Assembly: GCF_001426505.1 (NCBI RefSeq)
Contig: NZ_LMEV01000017.1
Coordinates: 229,899-293,898, forward strand
Source of the DNA: Variovorax sp. Root473
Lineage (GTDB): Bacteria; Pseudomonadota; Gammaproteobacteria; Burkholderiales; Burkholderiaceae_C
Direction: 5' to 3'
Length of the DNA: 64,000 nt
Shown here one piece after another: positions 52,690-62,120 of this stretch; within the stretch, counting starts at the first letter, position 1, and each line of letters begins with the position of its first letter. The notes beneath the pieces are model-generated. The model searched no databases. It was not told the DNA's origin and saw only the letters and a program-made list of their open reading frames with translations. The position numbers and the translations under genes were made by a program.

Positions 52690-53847
52690 TTACTTTCGAT
52701 CCTGGATCGGCGCGAACTTCAGGTCTTCGGGGCCCGTGTAGTTGGCGCTCGGCCGGATGATCTTGTTGTCGAGGCGCTGCTCGATGATGTGCGCCGCCCA
52801 GCCGGAGGTGCGCGCAATGACGAACAGCGGCGTGAACATGGCCGTGGGCACGCCCATCATGTGGTAGCTCACGGCGCTGAACCAGTCGAGGTTGGGGAAC
52901 ATCTGCTTCACGTCCCACATCACGGCTTCGAGCCGCTCGGCAATGTCGAACATCTTGGTCGAGCCGGCCTCCTGCGACAGCGTGCGCGCCACGCCCTTGA
53001 TGACCACGTTGCGCGGGTCGCTCACGGTGTAGACGGGGTGGCCGAAGCCGATCACCACTTCCTTGGCGGCGACGCGGCGGCGGATGTCGGCCTCGGCCTC
53101 GTCGGGTGCGTCGTAGCGTTTCTGGATCTCGAATGCCACCTCGTTCGCACCGCCGTGCTTGGGGCCGCGCAGCGCGCCGATGGCGCCGGTGATGGCCGAG
53201 TACACGTCCGAGCCCGTGCCCGCGACCACGCGCGCCGTGAAGGTCGAGGCGTTGAACTCGTGCTCGGCGTAGAGATTGAGCGAGGTGTGCATGGCGCGCT
53301 CCCACTGCGCACTGGGCTTGCGCCCGTGCAGCAGGTGCAGGAAGTGCGCGCCGATCGAGTCGTCGTCGGTCTCGACCTCGATGCGCCGGCCTTGCGTGGA
53401 CCAGTGGTACCAGTACAGCAGCATCGATCCGAGCGAGGCCATCAGGCGATCGGCGATGTCGCGCGCACCAGGCAGGTTGTGGTCTTCCTTCTCGGGCAGC
53501 AGGCAGCCCAGTGACGAGACACCGGTGCGCATCACGTCCATCGGGTGCGCGCTGGCGGGCAGTTGCTCCAGCGCCTCCTTCAGGCTCGCGGGCAGGCCGC
53601 GCATGGCCTTGAACCTGGCCTTGTAGGCGCGCAGCTCGGCGGACGTGGGCAGCTTGCCGTGCACCAGCAGGTGCGCGATTTCCTCGAACTCGCAGACCTC
53701 GGCGATGTCCAGGATGTCGTAGCCGCGGTAGTGCAGGTCGTTGCCGGTGCGGCCGACGGTGCACAGCGCCGTGTTGCCCGCGGTGACACCCGACAGGGCG
53801 ACGGATTTCTTCGGCTTGAAGCCGGTGGGGGTGGCGATGTCGTTCAT
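52690..53847 (-). CDS. prpC: 2-methylcitrate synthase (PrpC)
   Basis: PrpC condenses propionyl-CoA with oxaloacetate. The 385-residue product is a citrate-synthase fold of the small bacterial type: [59 protein letters not shown] (catalytic His), [19 protein letters not shown] (His) and [16 protein letters not shown]. The context with acnD and prpF sets it apart from ordinary citrate synthase GltA, which is longer (about 430). Its start overlaps the thioesterase stop (ATGA). Confidence 0.95.
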   Translation of the reverse strand: MNDIATPTGFKPKKSVALSGVTAGNTALCTVGRTGNDLHYRGYDILDIAEVCEFEEIAHLLVHGKLPTSAELRAYKARFKAMRGLPASLKEALEQLPASAHPMDVMRTGVSSLGCLLPEKEDHNLPGARDIADRLMASLGSMLLYWYHWSTQGRRIEVETDDDSIGAHFLHLLHGRKPSAQWERAMHTSLNLYAEHEFNASTFTARVVAGTGSDVYSAITGAIGALRGPKHGGANEVAFEIQKRYDAPDEAEADIRRRVAAKEVVIGFGHPVYTVSDPRNVVIKGVARTLSQEAGSTKMFDIAERLEAVMWDVKQMFPNLDWFSAVSYHMMGVPTAMFTPLFVIARTSGWAAHIIEQRLDNKIIRPSANYTGPEDLKFAPIQDRK

Positions 53848-54254
53848 GCGGGTTCCTTGTCTGTGGGCACGGGGTGCAGGCAGGCGTTGCGCAGGCGTGC
53901 CGGACGGCCGCTGCCATCGACGGCCACCATCTCGAACAGGCCCTTCAGTGAAGGGCGAGGCTCGCCGTCGGGCGCCTCGGCTGCGCCGGTGACGCAGACC
54001 GTGAGCGAGCTGCGCCCGGCGCGCGTCACCCAGGCCCGAAGGCGCAGCACATGGCCGACGGGCACCGGCGCCAGAAACTGCGCGTCGCCCAGGCGGGCCA
54101 TGACGACGTCGGACTTCGCGAACGCGCGCGCGGCGAGGAACGCGGCCTTCGACATCAGCAGCAGGGCGTTGCCGCCGAACAGCGTGCCGTAGTGGTTGGC
54201 ATGCGCGGGGAACACGATGTCGGTCAGCTCGATGGCGGCGGATCGGTGGGTCAT
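53844..54254 (-). CDS. Acyl-CoA thioesterase, hotdog fold
   Basis: The 136-residue product is a single hotdog domain like YciA/acyl-CoA hydrolases: [40 protein letters not shown] and [20 protein letters not shown]. It probably hydrolyses a short acyl-CoA. As the first gene of the prpC operon and coupled to prpC, it may act as a safety valve for propionyl-CoA, which is an inference from position. Its promoter lies in the 120-base region shared with the divergent regulator. Confidence 0.82.
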   Translation of the reverse strand: MTHRSAAIELTDIVFPAHANHYGTLFGGNALLLMSKAAFLAARAFAKSDVVMARLGDAQFLAPVPVGHVLRLRAWVTRAGRSSLTVCVTGAAEAPDGEPRPSLKGLFEMVAVDGSGRPARLRNACLHPVPTDKEPA

Positions 54255-54374
54255 GCTTCGCAATTTACGCAATCGAATGCCCATAATGAAGGCCTGAATT
54301 GGCGAATCATTGCGAACGAAGATGGCTGATTTTGCAAATATTGCGAATTTCACAAAGACCCACGAGGTGACCCG
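54255..54374. promoter_or_regulatory. Divergent operator region with TTGCRAA boxes
   Basis: This 120-base AT-rich region lies between the thioesterase-prp operon and the divergent regulator. It holds TTCGCAA (54257-54263), TTGCGAA (54310-54316), TTGCAAA (54332-54338) and TTGCGAA (54341-54347), plus near matches TTTACGCAA (54264-54272) and TTGGCGAA (54299-54306). The palindrome TTTGCAAA (54331-54338) is the core of the operator described for the related regulator RamB. GAGGTG precedes the regulator ATG. Confidence 0.65.
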
Positions 54375-55802
54375 ATGAGCAAGACCTTCATGGGCGTGCG
54401 CCTGCGCACGCTGCGCGCCGAACGCGGCCTCACGCAGGTAGCGCTGGCCCAGATGCTGGGCCTGTCGCCGAGCTACCTGAACCAGATCGAGCAGAACCAG
54501 CGCCCGCTCACCGTGGCGGTGCTGTTGCGCATCAGCAAGACGCTCGGCGTCGATGTGCAGCAGTTCTCCGACGACGAAGAAGCGCGGCTCGTGGCCAGCA
54601 TGCGCGAGGCGCTGGCGGACAACCCCGGCGGCGAGGCCGTCGCGCTGCCCGAGCTGCGCGAGGTGGCGTCGCAGATGCCGGCCGTGGCGCGCGCGCTGCT
54701 GGCCTTGCACCGCCGCCACCAGGAGGCGCAGGAGCGGCTGGAGTTCATGGCCGCCGAACTCGGCGATGGGCGCGGTGACATCTCGCGCAGCCGGCCGATG
54801 CCCTTCGAGGTGGTGCGCGATTTCTTCTTTGCCCACCAGAACCATTTCGATCCGCTCGACACCGCCGCCGAATCGCTCGCCGCCGAGGCCCGTGCGCACG
54901 GCGGACCGCTCGCCGAATGGCTCCAGCAGCGGCTTCTTTCGTCCCACGGCGTGCGCGTGGTGCCGGGCGACGAAGGGGAGGGCGCGCTCGACAGCCAGCG
55001 CCGCTACGACCCGGCCCGCCGCGTGCTGCGCCTGTCGGTCGGTCTGGAGCCGGGCCAGCAGGCCTTCCAGCTGGCCACGCAGCTGGCGCTGCTGGAGCAG
55101 GCCGCGCTCATCGAATCGCTGGTCGTGCAGGCCGATTTCGGCGACGCGCCGGCCCACGCGCTCGCGCGCATCGGGCTGGCCAACTACTTTGCGGCCGCCG
55201 TGCTGCTGCCTTATGGCCCGTTTCTGCAGGCGGCCGAAGCGCTGCGCTACGACATCGACCTGCTCGCACGCCAATTCGGTGTCGGCTTCGAGACCGTGTG
55301 CCACCGCCTGAGCAGCATGCAGCGCCCGGGCGCGTCGGGCGTGCCCTTCTTCTTCATCCGCGTGGACCGGGCCGGCAACATCTCCAAGCGGCAGTCGGCC
55401 ACGCACTTCCACTTCTCCAAGACCGGTGGCACGTGCCCGCTGTGGAACGTGTACGAGGCCTTCGCGCAGCCCGGGCGCGTGCTGCCGCAACTCGCGCGCA
55501 TGCCTGATGGCCGCGCCTACCTGTGGATCGCGCGCACCGTGTCGCACGGCCAGCGCGGCTTCGGTTCACCGAGCAAGACCTTCTCGATCGGCCTGGGCTG
55601 CGATATCCGCCACGCCCCGCGCCTGGTCTACGCCAAGGGCCTGGACCTGAAGGACCCCGACGTGCCCACGCCCATCGGCATGGGCTGCAAGGTGTGCGAG
55701 CGCGTGGCCTGCCCGCAGCGCGCGTTCCCGTTCATCGGGCGGCCGCTGGATGTGAACGAGAACGAAAGCAGGTTCACGCCCTATGCGGTGGCCGGTGCGT
55801 AG
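54375..55802 (+). CDS. XRE-family short-chain fatty-acid regulator (RamB/DUF2083 type)
   Basis: The 475-residue product has an N-terminal helix-turn-helix (LRTLRAERGLTQVALAQMLG, LSPSYLNQIEQNQRPLTVAV, about 8-62). A middle ImmA/IrrE-like region includes FQLATQLALLEQAALIESLV and ANYFAAAVLLPYGPFLQAAE (about 215-300). A C-terminal DUF2083 domain has conserved cysteines (GMGCKVCERVACPQRAFPF). Such proteins (RamB, PrpR of mycobacteria) sense acyl-CoA and control glyoxylate or methylcitrate genes. Divergence from the prp operon supports the same role. It takes the place of the sigma-54-type PrpR found beside enteric prp operons. Confidence 0.9.
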   Translation: MSKTFMGVRLRTLRAERGLTQVALAQMLGLSPSYLNQIEQNQRPLTVAVLLRISKTLGVDVQQFSDDEEARLVASMREALADNPGGEAVALPELREVASQMPAVARALLALHRRHQEAQERLEFMAAELGDGRGDISRSRPMPFEVVRDFFFAHQNHFDPLDTAAESLAAEARAHGGPLAEWLQQRLLSSHGVRVVPGDEGEGALDSQRRYDPARRVLRLSVGLEPGQQAFQLATQLALLEQAALIESLVVQADFGDAPAHALARIGLANYFAAAVLLPYGPFLQAAEALRYDIDLLARQFGVGFETVCHRLSSMQRPGASGVPFFFIRVDRAGNISKRQSATHFHFSKTGGTCPLWNVYEAFAQPGRVLPQLARMPDGRAYLWIARTVSHGQRGFGSPSKTFSIGLGCDIRHAPRLVYAKGLDLKDPDVPTPIGMGCKVCERVACPQRAFPFIGRPLDVNENESRFTPYAVAGA

Positions 55803-55814
55803 GGCGGTGGCGCG

Positions 55815-57275
55815 TCAGTCGCCTTGCGGCGACTGTGGTGCTGCCCCGGATGCCTCGCTCCACCCGCCCCCCAGCGCCTTGTAGATCGCCAGCCGGTTCG
55901 TCTGCTCCGTGAGCTGCAAACCGATGAGCGTCTGCTGCGCCGCATAGTCGCTGCGCTGCGCGTCCAGCACGTCGAGGTAGTTGGCGGCGCCACTCTTGAA
56001 GAGCGCCTGCGAAAGATCGAAGCTGCGCGCGGTGGCGCTGCGCAGTGAGCGCTGTGCGTCGAGGCGCTCGGCCAGCGTGCGGCGTTCGGCCAGTGCATCG
56101 GCCACTTCGCGGAAGGCAGTCTGCACGGTCTTTTCGTAGGTGGCGATCTGGATCTTCTGCTGCGCCTGCGCGACCTGCAGGTTGGCGCGGTTGGCGCCGC
56201 CGTCGAAGATCGGCACGCTGATCGACGGCGCGAAGCTCCAGGCCTTGCTGCCGCTGGTGAACAGGCCCGAGAGCGTGCTGCTCGCGGTACCGGCCGAGGC
56301 CGTGAGTGCGATGCGCGGGAAGAAGGCCGCGCGCGCCGCGCCGATGTCGGCGTTGCTCGCACGCAGCGCGTGTTCGGCGGCGCGCACGTCGGGGCGCTGC
56401 TGCAGCACGCTCGACGACAGGCCGGCCGGCGGCACGAGCAGTTGTGCCACCTGGGCGGTCGTCGCGGCGGTCGGCAGCAGCTCGGGCGGCGGCGTGGCAC
56501 CGACCAGCAGCGCCAGTGCGTTGCGGTCCTGCTCCACTTGACTGTCGAAGGCCGCCGCGTCGGCGCGCGCAGCATCGACGGTGCTCTGCGACTGCGCCAG
56601 CGCCAGGCCCGACTGCGCACCGAGCGCATGGCTGCGCTGCACCAGCTCGAACGATTTGCGCTGGCTCTCGAGCGTGCTGCGCGCGAGTTGCAGGCGCTGC
56701 TCGTCGGCGGCCAGCTGCAGCCACGCCGTGGCGACCGAGGCCACGAGGCTGATCTGCGTGCTGCGCTGGGTTTCCTCGGTCTGGAAGTAGCTCTGCAGCG
56801 CCGATTCGCCGAGGTTGCGCACGCGCCCGAACAGGTCGAGCTCATAAGCCGTCATGCCGAGGTTGGCGCTGTACTGCGAGGCGATGCGCGATTCGCCGCT
56901 GGTCGACAGGTTGCCCGGCGTGCGCGAGCGCGTGCCGCCCGCGCCTGCGTTGACGGTGGGGAACAGGTCAGCCCGCGCGATGCCGTACTGGGCGCGCGCA
57001 CGCTCGATGTTGAGCGCCGCCACGCGCAGGTCGCGGTTGTTGGCGAGCGCGAGTTCGATCACGCCCTGCAGCTGCTTGTCGACGAAGAAGTCGCGCCAGC
57101 CGATATCGAGTGGCGTCGCTGCGGTGACGCCGGCCGAGGGCAGGGCCGCAGGGACCGGCGAGGCCGGCATTTCGTACGCGGGCGCGAGGTTGACGCAGCC
57201 TGCGAGCACGACGCAGGCCATGGCGGCGCAGGCCAGTGCGCGCAGGGGAAGGCGGGGCAGGGTGGTGCGATTCAT
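55815..57275 (-). CDS. RND efflux outer-membrane factor (NodT family lipoprotein)
   Basis: The 486-residue product is a TolC/OprM-like channel. It has a lipobox (AAMACVVLAGC), then NLAPAYEMPASP, and two homologous halves of outer-membrane efflux repeats: IELALANNRDLRVAALNIER and SSSVLQQRPDVRAAEHALRA (the QRPD motif). The second half ends with LGGGWSEAS. It completes the tripartite pump with the two genes upstream; its ATG overlaps the pump stop. It is convergent with the regulator gene, 12 bases apart. Confidence 0.95.
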   Translation of the reverse strand: MNRTTLPRLPLRALACAAMACVVLAGCVNLAPAYEMPASPVPAALPSAGVTAATPLDIGWRDFFVDKQLQGVIELALANNRDLRVAALNIERARAQYGIARADLFPTVNAGAGGTRSRTPGNLSTSGESRIASQYSANLGMTAYELDLFGRVRNLGESALQSYFQTEETQRSTQISLVASVATAWLQLAADEQRLQLARSTLESQRKSFELVQRSHALGAQSGLALAQSQSTVDAARADAAAFDSQVEQDRNALALLVGATPPPELLPTAATTAQVAQLLVPPAGLSSSVLQQRPDVRAAEHALRASNADIGAARAAFFPRIALTASAGTASSTLSGLFTSGSKAWSFAPSISVPIFDGGANRANLQVAQAQQKIQIATYEKTVQTAFREVADALAERRTLAERLDAQRSLRSATARSFDLSQALFKSGAANYLDVLDAQRSDYAAQQTLIGLQLTEQTNRLAIYKALGGGWSEASGAAPQSPQGD

Positions 57276-60200
57276 CAGTGCGCTCCCTGCTCTGCGACCG
57301 GTGCCGTGGGCAATGCATCCGGGCCGGCCGGCGTGCGCCGGCCTTCCAGCCAGCCGCGAATCAGCGCGAAGAACAACGGCACGAAGAAGATGCCCAGCGC
57401 CGTGCCGACCACCATGCCGCCGAGCACCGCCGTGCCGATCGAATGGCGTCCGCCTGCGCCTGCGCCGGTGCCGATGGCCAGCGGCAGCACGCCGAAGCCG
57501 AAGGCCAGCGAGGTCATGAGGATGGGGCGCAGCCGCAGTCGCACGGCTTCCAGCGTGGCCTCGATCACGCCCTTGCCCTGCTCCTGCAGCTGCTTGGCGA
57601 ACTCGACGATCAGGATCGCGTTCTTCGACGACAGGCCCACCGTGGTCAGCAGGCCGACCTGAAAGTACACGTCGTTGCTCAGCCCGCGCAGGCTGGTGAA
57701 CAGCAGCGCGCCGACGATGCCCAGCGGCACCACCAGGATCACCGAGAACGGCACCGACCAGCTCTCGTACAGGGCCGCGAGGCACAGGAACACGAACAGG
57801 ATCGAGATGGCGTAGAGCAGCGGCGCCTGCGCGCCCGACAGTCGCTCCTGGAACGAGGCACCGGTCCATTCGTAGCCGAGGCCGGCGGGCATCTGCTTCA
57901 TCACTTCATCGACGGCGGCCATGGCGACGCCCGAGCTCACGCCGGGAGCGGCATCGCCGACGAACTCGTAGCTGGGGCTGCCGTTGTAGCGCTGCAGTTG
58001 CGGCGAGCCGTAGGTCCAGCGCGAGCTGGAGAAAGCCGGGAACGGCACCATCTGGCCCAGGCTGTTGCGCACGCTCCAGCGGTCGATGTCGGTGGGCAGC
58101 ATGCGAAAGGCCGTGTCGCCCTGCATGTACACGCGCTTGACGCGGCCGTTGTCCAGGAAGTCGTTGATGTAGGTCCCGCCCATGGCGCTGGACAAGGTGC
58201 TGTCGATGTCGCCCGTGGCCAGGCTCGATGCACCGGCGCGCGCGTCGTCGATGTCCACCGCGAACTGCGGCGTGTCGTCCAGGTTGTTGCTGCGCACGTT
58301 CGCCACTTCGGGCCGCTTGGAGAGCAGGTCGAGGAGCTGATCGCGCGCCTTCACGAGTGCGTCGTGGCCCAGCCCGTTGATGTCCTTCAGGTGGAAGTTG
58401 AAGCCCGCGTTGGCGCCCAGGCCGCGCACCGCCGGCGGCAACAGCACGAAGATGCGCGCGTCGCGCAGGGTCGACAGCTCCTTGTTGGCACGCCGCGCGA
58501 GTTCGGCGGCCGACTGGCCGGCACCTTCGCGCTCGCTCCAGTCTTTGAGCTTCACGAAGGCGCGCGCCGAACTCTGGTCGCCGTTCTGCCCGGTGATCAC
58601 GTTCACGCTCACCACCTCGGGCTGCCTGGTGAAGTAGTCCTGCATCTGTGTGACCACCGGCTGCAGGCGCGCATCGGACGCGCCCGGCGGCAGCGTCACC
58701 TGCACCTGCAGGAAGGCCTGGTCTTCATCGGGCAGGAAGGACGTGGGCAGGCGCATGAACAGCAGCGCCATCACGGCCGCGATCAGCACATACACCACGA
58801 GGCTGCGCTTGCCGCGCCGCATGATGCCGCCGACCACGCCCTGGTAGCGGTCGGCGCCCTTGTCGAAGGTGCGGTTGAAGGCCGCGAAGAAGCGGTCGAC
58901 CGCACCCAGCACGCCCTTGCGCGGCGCCGCGTGCCCCCCCTTGGCCACAGGCTTGAGCAGCGTGGCGCACAGCGCCGGCGTCAGCGTGAGCGCCACGAAC
59001 ACCGACAGCGCCATGGCCGAGACGATCGTGATCGAGAACTGGCGGTAGATCACGCCGGTCGAGCCGCCGAAGAATGCCATGGGGATGAACACCGCCGACA
59101 GCACCAGCGCGATGCCGATCAGCGCAGGCGTGATCTCGGCCATCGACTTGCGCGTGGCCTCCTTGGGCGAAAGCCCTTCCTCGTGCATCACGCGCTCGAC
59201 GTTTTCCACCACCACGATGGCGTCGTCCACCAGAAGGCCGATGGCCAGCACCATGCCGAACATGGTGAGCGTGTTGATCGAATAGCCAGCCATCGACAGC
59301 ACGCCGAAGGTGCCCAGCAGCACCACCGGCACCGCAATGGCCGGGATCAGCGTGGCGCGGAAGTTCTGCAGAAAGATGTACATCACCAGCACGACCAGCA
59401 GCATCGCTTCGGCCAGCGCCTTCACCACCTCGTCGATCGACGCGCTCACGAAGGGCGTGGTGTCGTAGCTCACGAAGGTCTGCATCTGGTTCGGAAAAAG
59501 CGGCTGCAGCTCGGCCACCTTGGCCTTCACCGCCTCGGCCACCTGCACTGCGTTGGCGCCGTCGGCCAGTACGATGCCCATGCCGGCGCCCGGACGTCCG
59601 CCGAGCACCGAGCGCACCGTGAGGTTCTCGGCGCCCAGCTCGACGCGGGCCACGTCTTTCAGGCGCACCACGGCGCCGTCGGGCGTGGCGCGCAACACCA
59701 CGTTCTCGAACTCTTCGACGGTCTTCAGCTTGCTGCGCGCGGTGATGGTGGCATTGAGCTGCTGTTGCGCGCCGGCCGGCAGCGCGCCGAGCTGGCCTGC
59801 CGAGACCTGCGCGTTCTGCGCGGTGATGGCACTGCCCACGTCGGAGGGCATGAGCGCGTACTTGCGCAGCTTGTCGGGGTCGAGCCACAGGCGCATGGCG
59901 TAACCGGTGCCCAGCGTCTGTACTTCGCCCACGCCGTCGATGCGGCTGATGACGTCGACCAGGTTGCTGCTGATGTAGTCGCCCACGTCCACCGCCGAGG
60001 CGCTGCCGTCGCCGGAGAACATCGAGACGATCATGAGGAAGTCATTGCCGCCCTTGGTGACGGTGACGCCGCGGCTTTGCACCTGCTGCGGCAGGCGCGA
60101 CATGGCCTGCTGCAGCTTGTTCTGCACCTGCATCTGGGCCACGTCGATGTTGGTGCCCGCGTCGAAGGTGAGCGACAGCCGCGCCTGCCCCGACGAATTG

Positions 60201-60445
60201 CTGGTCGACTGCATGTACAGCAGGTTGTCCAGCCCCTTCATCTGCTGTTCGATGACCTGGGTGACGGAGTCTTCGACCGTCTTGGCCGAGGCGCCGGTGT
60301 AGGTGGCGCCGATGGACACGCGCGGCGGTGCGATGTCGGGGTACTGCTCCAGCGGCAGCGTGCGGATGGCCATCAGGCCGGCGAGCATGACGACGATGGA
60401 AAGCACCCACGCGAAGATGGGGCGGTCGATGAAGAACTGGGCCAT
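57275..60445 (-). CDS. RND multidrug efflux pump, HAE1 family (AcrB-like)
   Basis: The 1056-residue inner-membrane transporter is collinear with AcrB. Key signs are the start FFIDRPIFAWVLSIVVMLAG, the proton-relay aspartates in GLLVDDAIVVVENVERVMHE, the helix lysine in NAILIVEFAKQLQEQG, and two large periplasmic loops. Duplicated motifs such as FVALTLTPALCATLLKP are also present. It pumps hydrophobic drugs, dyes or solvents using the proton gradient; the actual substrates are unknown. It sits between the adaptor gene (nine-base gap) and the channel gene in one operon. Confidence 0.96.
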   Translation of the reverse strand: MAQFFIDRPIFAWVLSIVVMLAGLMAIRTLPLEQYPDIAPPRVSIGATYTGASAKTVEDSVTQVIEQQMKGLDNLLYMQSTSNSSGQARLSLTFDAGTNIDVAQMQVQNKLQQAMSRLPQQVQSRGVTVTKGGNDFLMIVSMFSGDGSASAVDVGDYISSNLVDVISRIDGVGEVQTLGTGYAMRLWLDPDKLRKYALMPSDVGSAITAQNAQVSAGQLGALPAGAQQQLNATITARSKLKTVEEFENVVLRATPDGAVVRLKDVARVELGAENLTVRSVLGGRPGAGMGIVLADGANAVQVAEAVKAKVAELQPLFPNQMQTFVSYDTTPFVSASIDEVVKALAEAMLLVVLVMYIFLQNFRATLIPAIAVPVVLLGTFGVLSMAGYSINTLTMFGMVLAIGLLVDDAIVVVENVERVMHEEGLSPKEATRKSMAEITPALIGIALVLSAVFIPMAFFGGSTGVIYRQFSITIVSAMALSVFVALTLTPALCATLLKPVAKGGHAAPRKGVLGAVDRFFAAFNRTFDKGADRYQGVVGGIMRRGKRSLVVYVLIAAVMALLFMRLPTSFLPDEDQAFLQVQVTLPPGASDARLQPVVTQMQDYFTRQPEVVSVNVITGQNGDQSSARAFVKLKDWSEREGAGQSAAELARRANKELSTLRDARIFVLLPPAVRGLGANAGFNFHLKDINGLGHDALVKARDQLLDLLSKRPEVANVRSNNLDDTPQFAVDIDDARAGASSLATGDIDSTLSSAMGGTYINDFLDNGRVKRVYMQGDTAFRMLPTDIDRWSVRNSLGQMVPFPAFSSSRWTYGSPQLQRYNGSPSYEFVGDAAPGVSSGVAMAAVDEVMKQMPAGLGYEWTGASFQERLSGAQAPLLYAISILFVFLCLAALYESWSVPFSVILVVPLGIVGALLFTSLRGLSNDVYFQVGLLTTVGLSSKNAILIVEFAKQLQEQGKGVIEATLEAVRLRLRPILMTSLAFGFGVLPLAIGTGAGAGGRHSIGTAVLGGMVVGTALGIFFVPLFFALIRGWLEGRRTPAGPDALPTAPVAEQGAH

Positions 60446-60454
60446 GGCGTGGCC

Positions 60455-61678
60455 TCAGCGTGCGACGGTGGTCGGGGCGGCCGGCGTGGCGCTCGCGACC
60501 GAGGTGCCGGCCGGCTTGGCGCCCAGGTCGACCGTGCGCACCTTGTCGCCGACCTTCACGCGCTGCGAGCCTTCCATGAGCACGCGGTCGCCTGCGGCCA
60601 GGCCGTCGATCACCTGCCAGCGCGTGCCGATGGCGCGGCCGATGCGGATGGGCCGCTTCTGAACCTTGTTGTCGGTATCGATCACCAGCGTGGAGGCGCT
60701 GCCGTCGGGCGCGCGCGTGACGGCCTGCTGCGGCACCAGCAGCGCGGCGTCGTTCACGCCCTCCTGCAGCACGGCGCGCACGTACATGCCGGGCATCAGC
60801 AGCTTGTCGGGGTTGGGCACCACGGCGCGCAGCGTGACGCTGCCGGTGCCGGCATCGACCGTCACGCCACTGAAGGTGAGGCGGCCCGCGTGCGGGTAGG
60901 GGCTGCCGTCTTCGAGCAGCAGCTGGATGCGCGCCTCGGCCTCGCTGGCGCGCTGCAGGCGCCCGCTGGCCAACTCGCGCTTCAGGCGCAGCAGCTCGCT
61001 GCTCGACTGCGTGACGTGCACATGGATCGGGTCGAGCTGCTGCACGGTGGTCATGGCGGCCGCCTGGTTGGCGGTGACCAGCGCGCCCGGCGTGACCGTG
61101 GACAGCTCGGCCCAGCCGGTGATCGGCGAGGTGATGCGCGTGTAGCCCAGCTGGATGCGCGCGGTCTGCTCGGCGGCGCGCGCCACGCCGAGGTCGGCCT
61201 CGGCCTGCTGTTCGGCGGCCTGGGTTTCGTCGAACACCTGGCGGCTGATGGCGTCGATCTTCACCAGCTCGGCATTGCGCCTGGCCACCGTGCGGGCCGT
61301 CGCCAGGGCGGACTCGGCCTTGCGCACGCTGGCCTGGGCGCTGGCATGCGCCGCCTGCAGCGAGGCCGGGTCGAGCTGGTAGAGCACCTGGCCGGCCTTG
61401 ACCTGCGAGCCTTCGGTGAAGAGCCGCTCCTTGAGGATGCCGCCGACCTGCGGGCGGATCTCGGCGATCACCGGGGCGGCGGTGCGACCGGGCAGTTCGG
61501 TGCTCAGGGCCAGCACTTCGGGCTTCAGCGTGACGATGCCGACTTCTTTTTCCGGGGCGCTGGCCGCCTTTGCCGTGCCGGGAGACTCCACGTTGGTGCG
61601 CGAGCACCCCACGAGGGCGGCGGCGATGCACAGGGCCGTGAGGAGCGGGGCGGAACGGAAGGCAAGGTGGGCAGGCAT
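60455..61678 (-). CDS. RND efflux periplasmic adaptor (AcrA-like)
   Basis: The 407-residue lipoprotein (lipobox CIAAALVGC) bridges pump and channel. The barrel-sandwich hybrid/lipoyl halves flank a helical hairpin: IRPQVGGILKERLFTEGSQV, KAGQVLYQLDPASLQAA, ARRNAELVKIDAISRQVFDE and IQLGYTRITSPITG. The beta-barrel region includes PDKLLMPGMYVRAVLQEGV. It is the first gene of the operon. No regulator gene lies next to it within the window. Confidence 0.95.
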   Translation of the reverse strand: MPAHLAFRSAPLLTALCIAAALVGCSRTNVESPGTAKAASAPEKEVGIVTLKPEVLALSTELPGRTAAPVIAEIRPQVGGILKERLFTEGSQVKAGQVLYQLDPASLQAAHASAQASVRKAESALATARTVARRNAELVKIDAISRQVFDETQAAEQQAEADLGVARAAEQTARIQLGYTRITSPITGWAELSTVTPGALVTANQAAAMTTVQQLDPIHVHVTQSSSELLRLKRELASGRLQRASEAEARIQLLLEDGSPYPHAGRLTFSGVTVDAGTGSVTLRAVVPNPDKLLMPGMYVRAVLQEGVNDAALLVPQQAVTRAPDGSASTLVIDTDNKVQKRPIRIGRAIGTRWQVIDGLAAGDRVLMEGSQRVKVGDKVRTVDLGAKPAGTSVASATPAAPTTVAR

Positions 61679-62120
61679 GGGCGAGCAGAAGTAACGAAAG
61701 CCAAAGATGGAGCGGGCGCGCGCCGTCGAGTTCAATGCCGCGGCGCGGGGGGCTGCGAACTTTACAGAGCGGAAACCGTGCCATGCCCGGGAAGGGCTGG
61801 CGGGTGGGCTCGAGTGTGCTGTCCCACGGTTAAGCAGGTGTAAAGCAGGGCGATGCCTGTGGCCGTTCCGGTTCTTTTTCGCCTGCGCGACCAGGAAATC
61901 GACCCGTAGCACCAAGGCCCGCACCTGGTCCCGGGGCTGCAGCGCGTGCCCGGCGCCACGCCACCCGGGCGCGATGCGAGCAGGGCCAAACCCAGCCACG
62001 CGCCGCGCTTCTTCGTCGATGAAGCCAGCCTACCGACCGGCGTGTGCACGCTGTCGCAGCCGATGATGGGCTGCATGGCGGGCGCGCAGCGCTGGGCGCC
62101 GCGCGTCCTGAGGGGGCCGC
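61679..62120. other. Long intergenic region upstream of the RND operon
   Basis: This 442-base region lies between the adaptor start (minus) and the end of the holin-like gene (minus). It must hold the pump promoter. Open frames exist on both strands but their translations are Arg/Pro/Ser-rich and look like chance frames of GC-rich DNA. I saw no TetR- or MarR-type gene, no terminator with a T-run and no clear operator palindrome. Confidence 0.4.

Noticed and set aside
57236..61843. A 1535-codon open frame on the plus strand across the whole RND operon
   Set aside because: It is antisense to three well-supported efflux genes. Its translation is His/Gln/Arg/Gly-rich, typical of a chance frame opposite GC-rich codons.
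61707..62066. A 119-codon frame in the gap upstream of the RND operon
   Set aside because: No ribosome site, Arg/Pro/Ala-rich translation without a domain, and overlapping frames of similar length exist on the other strand.
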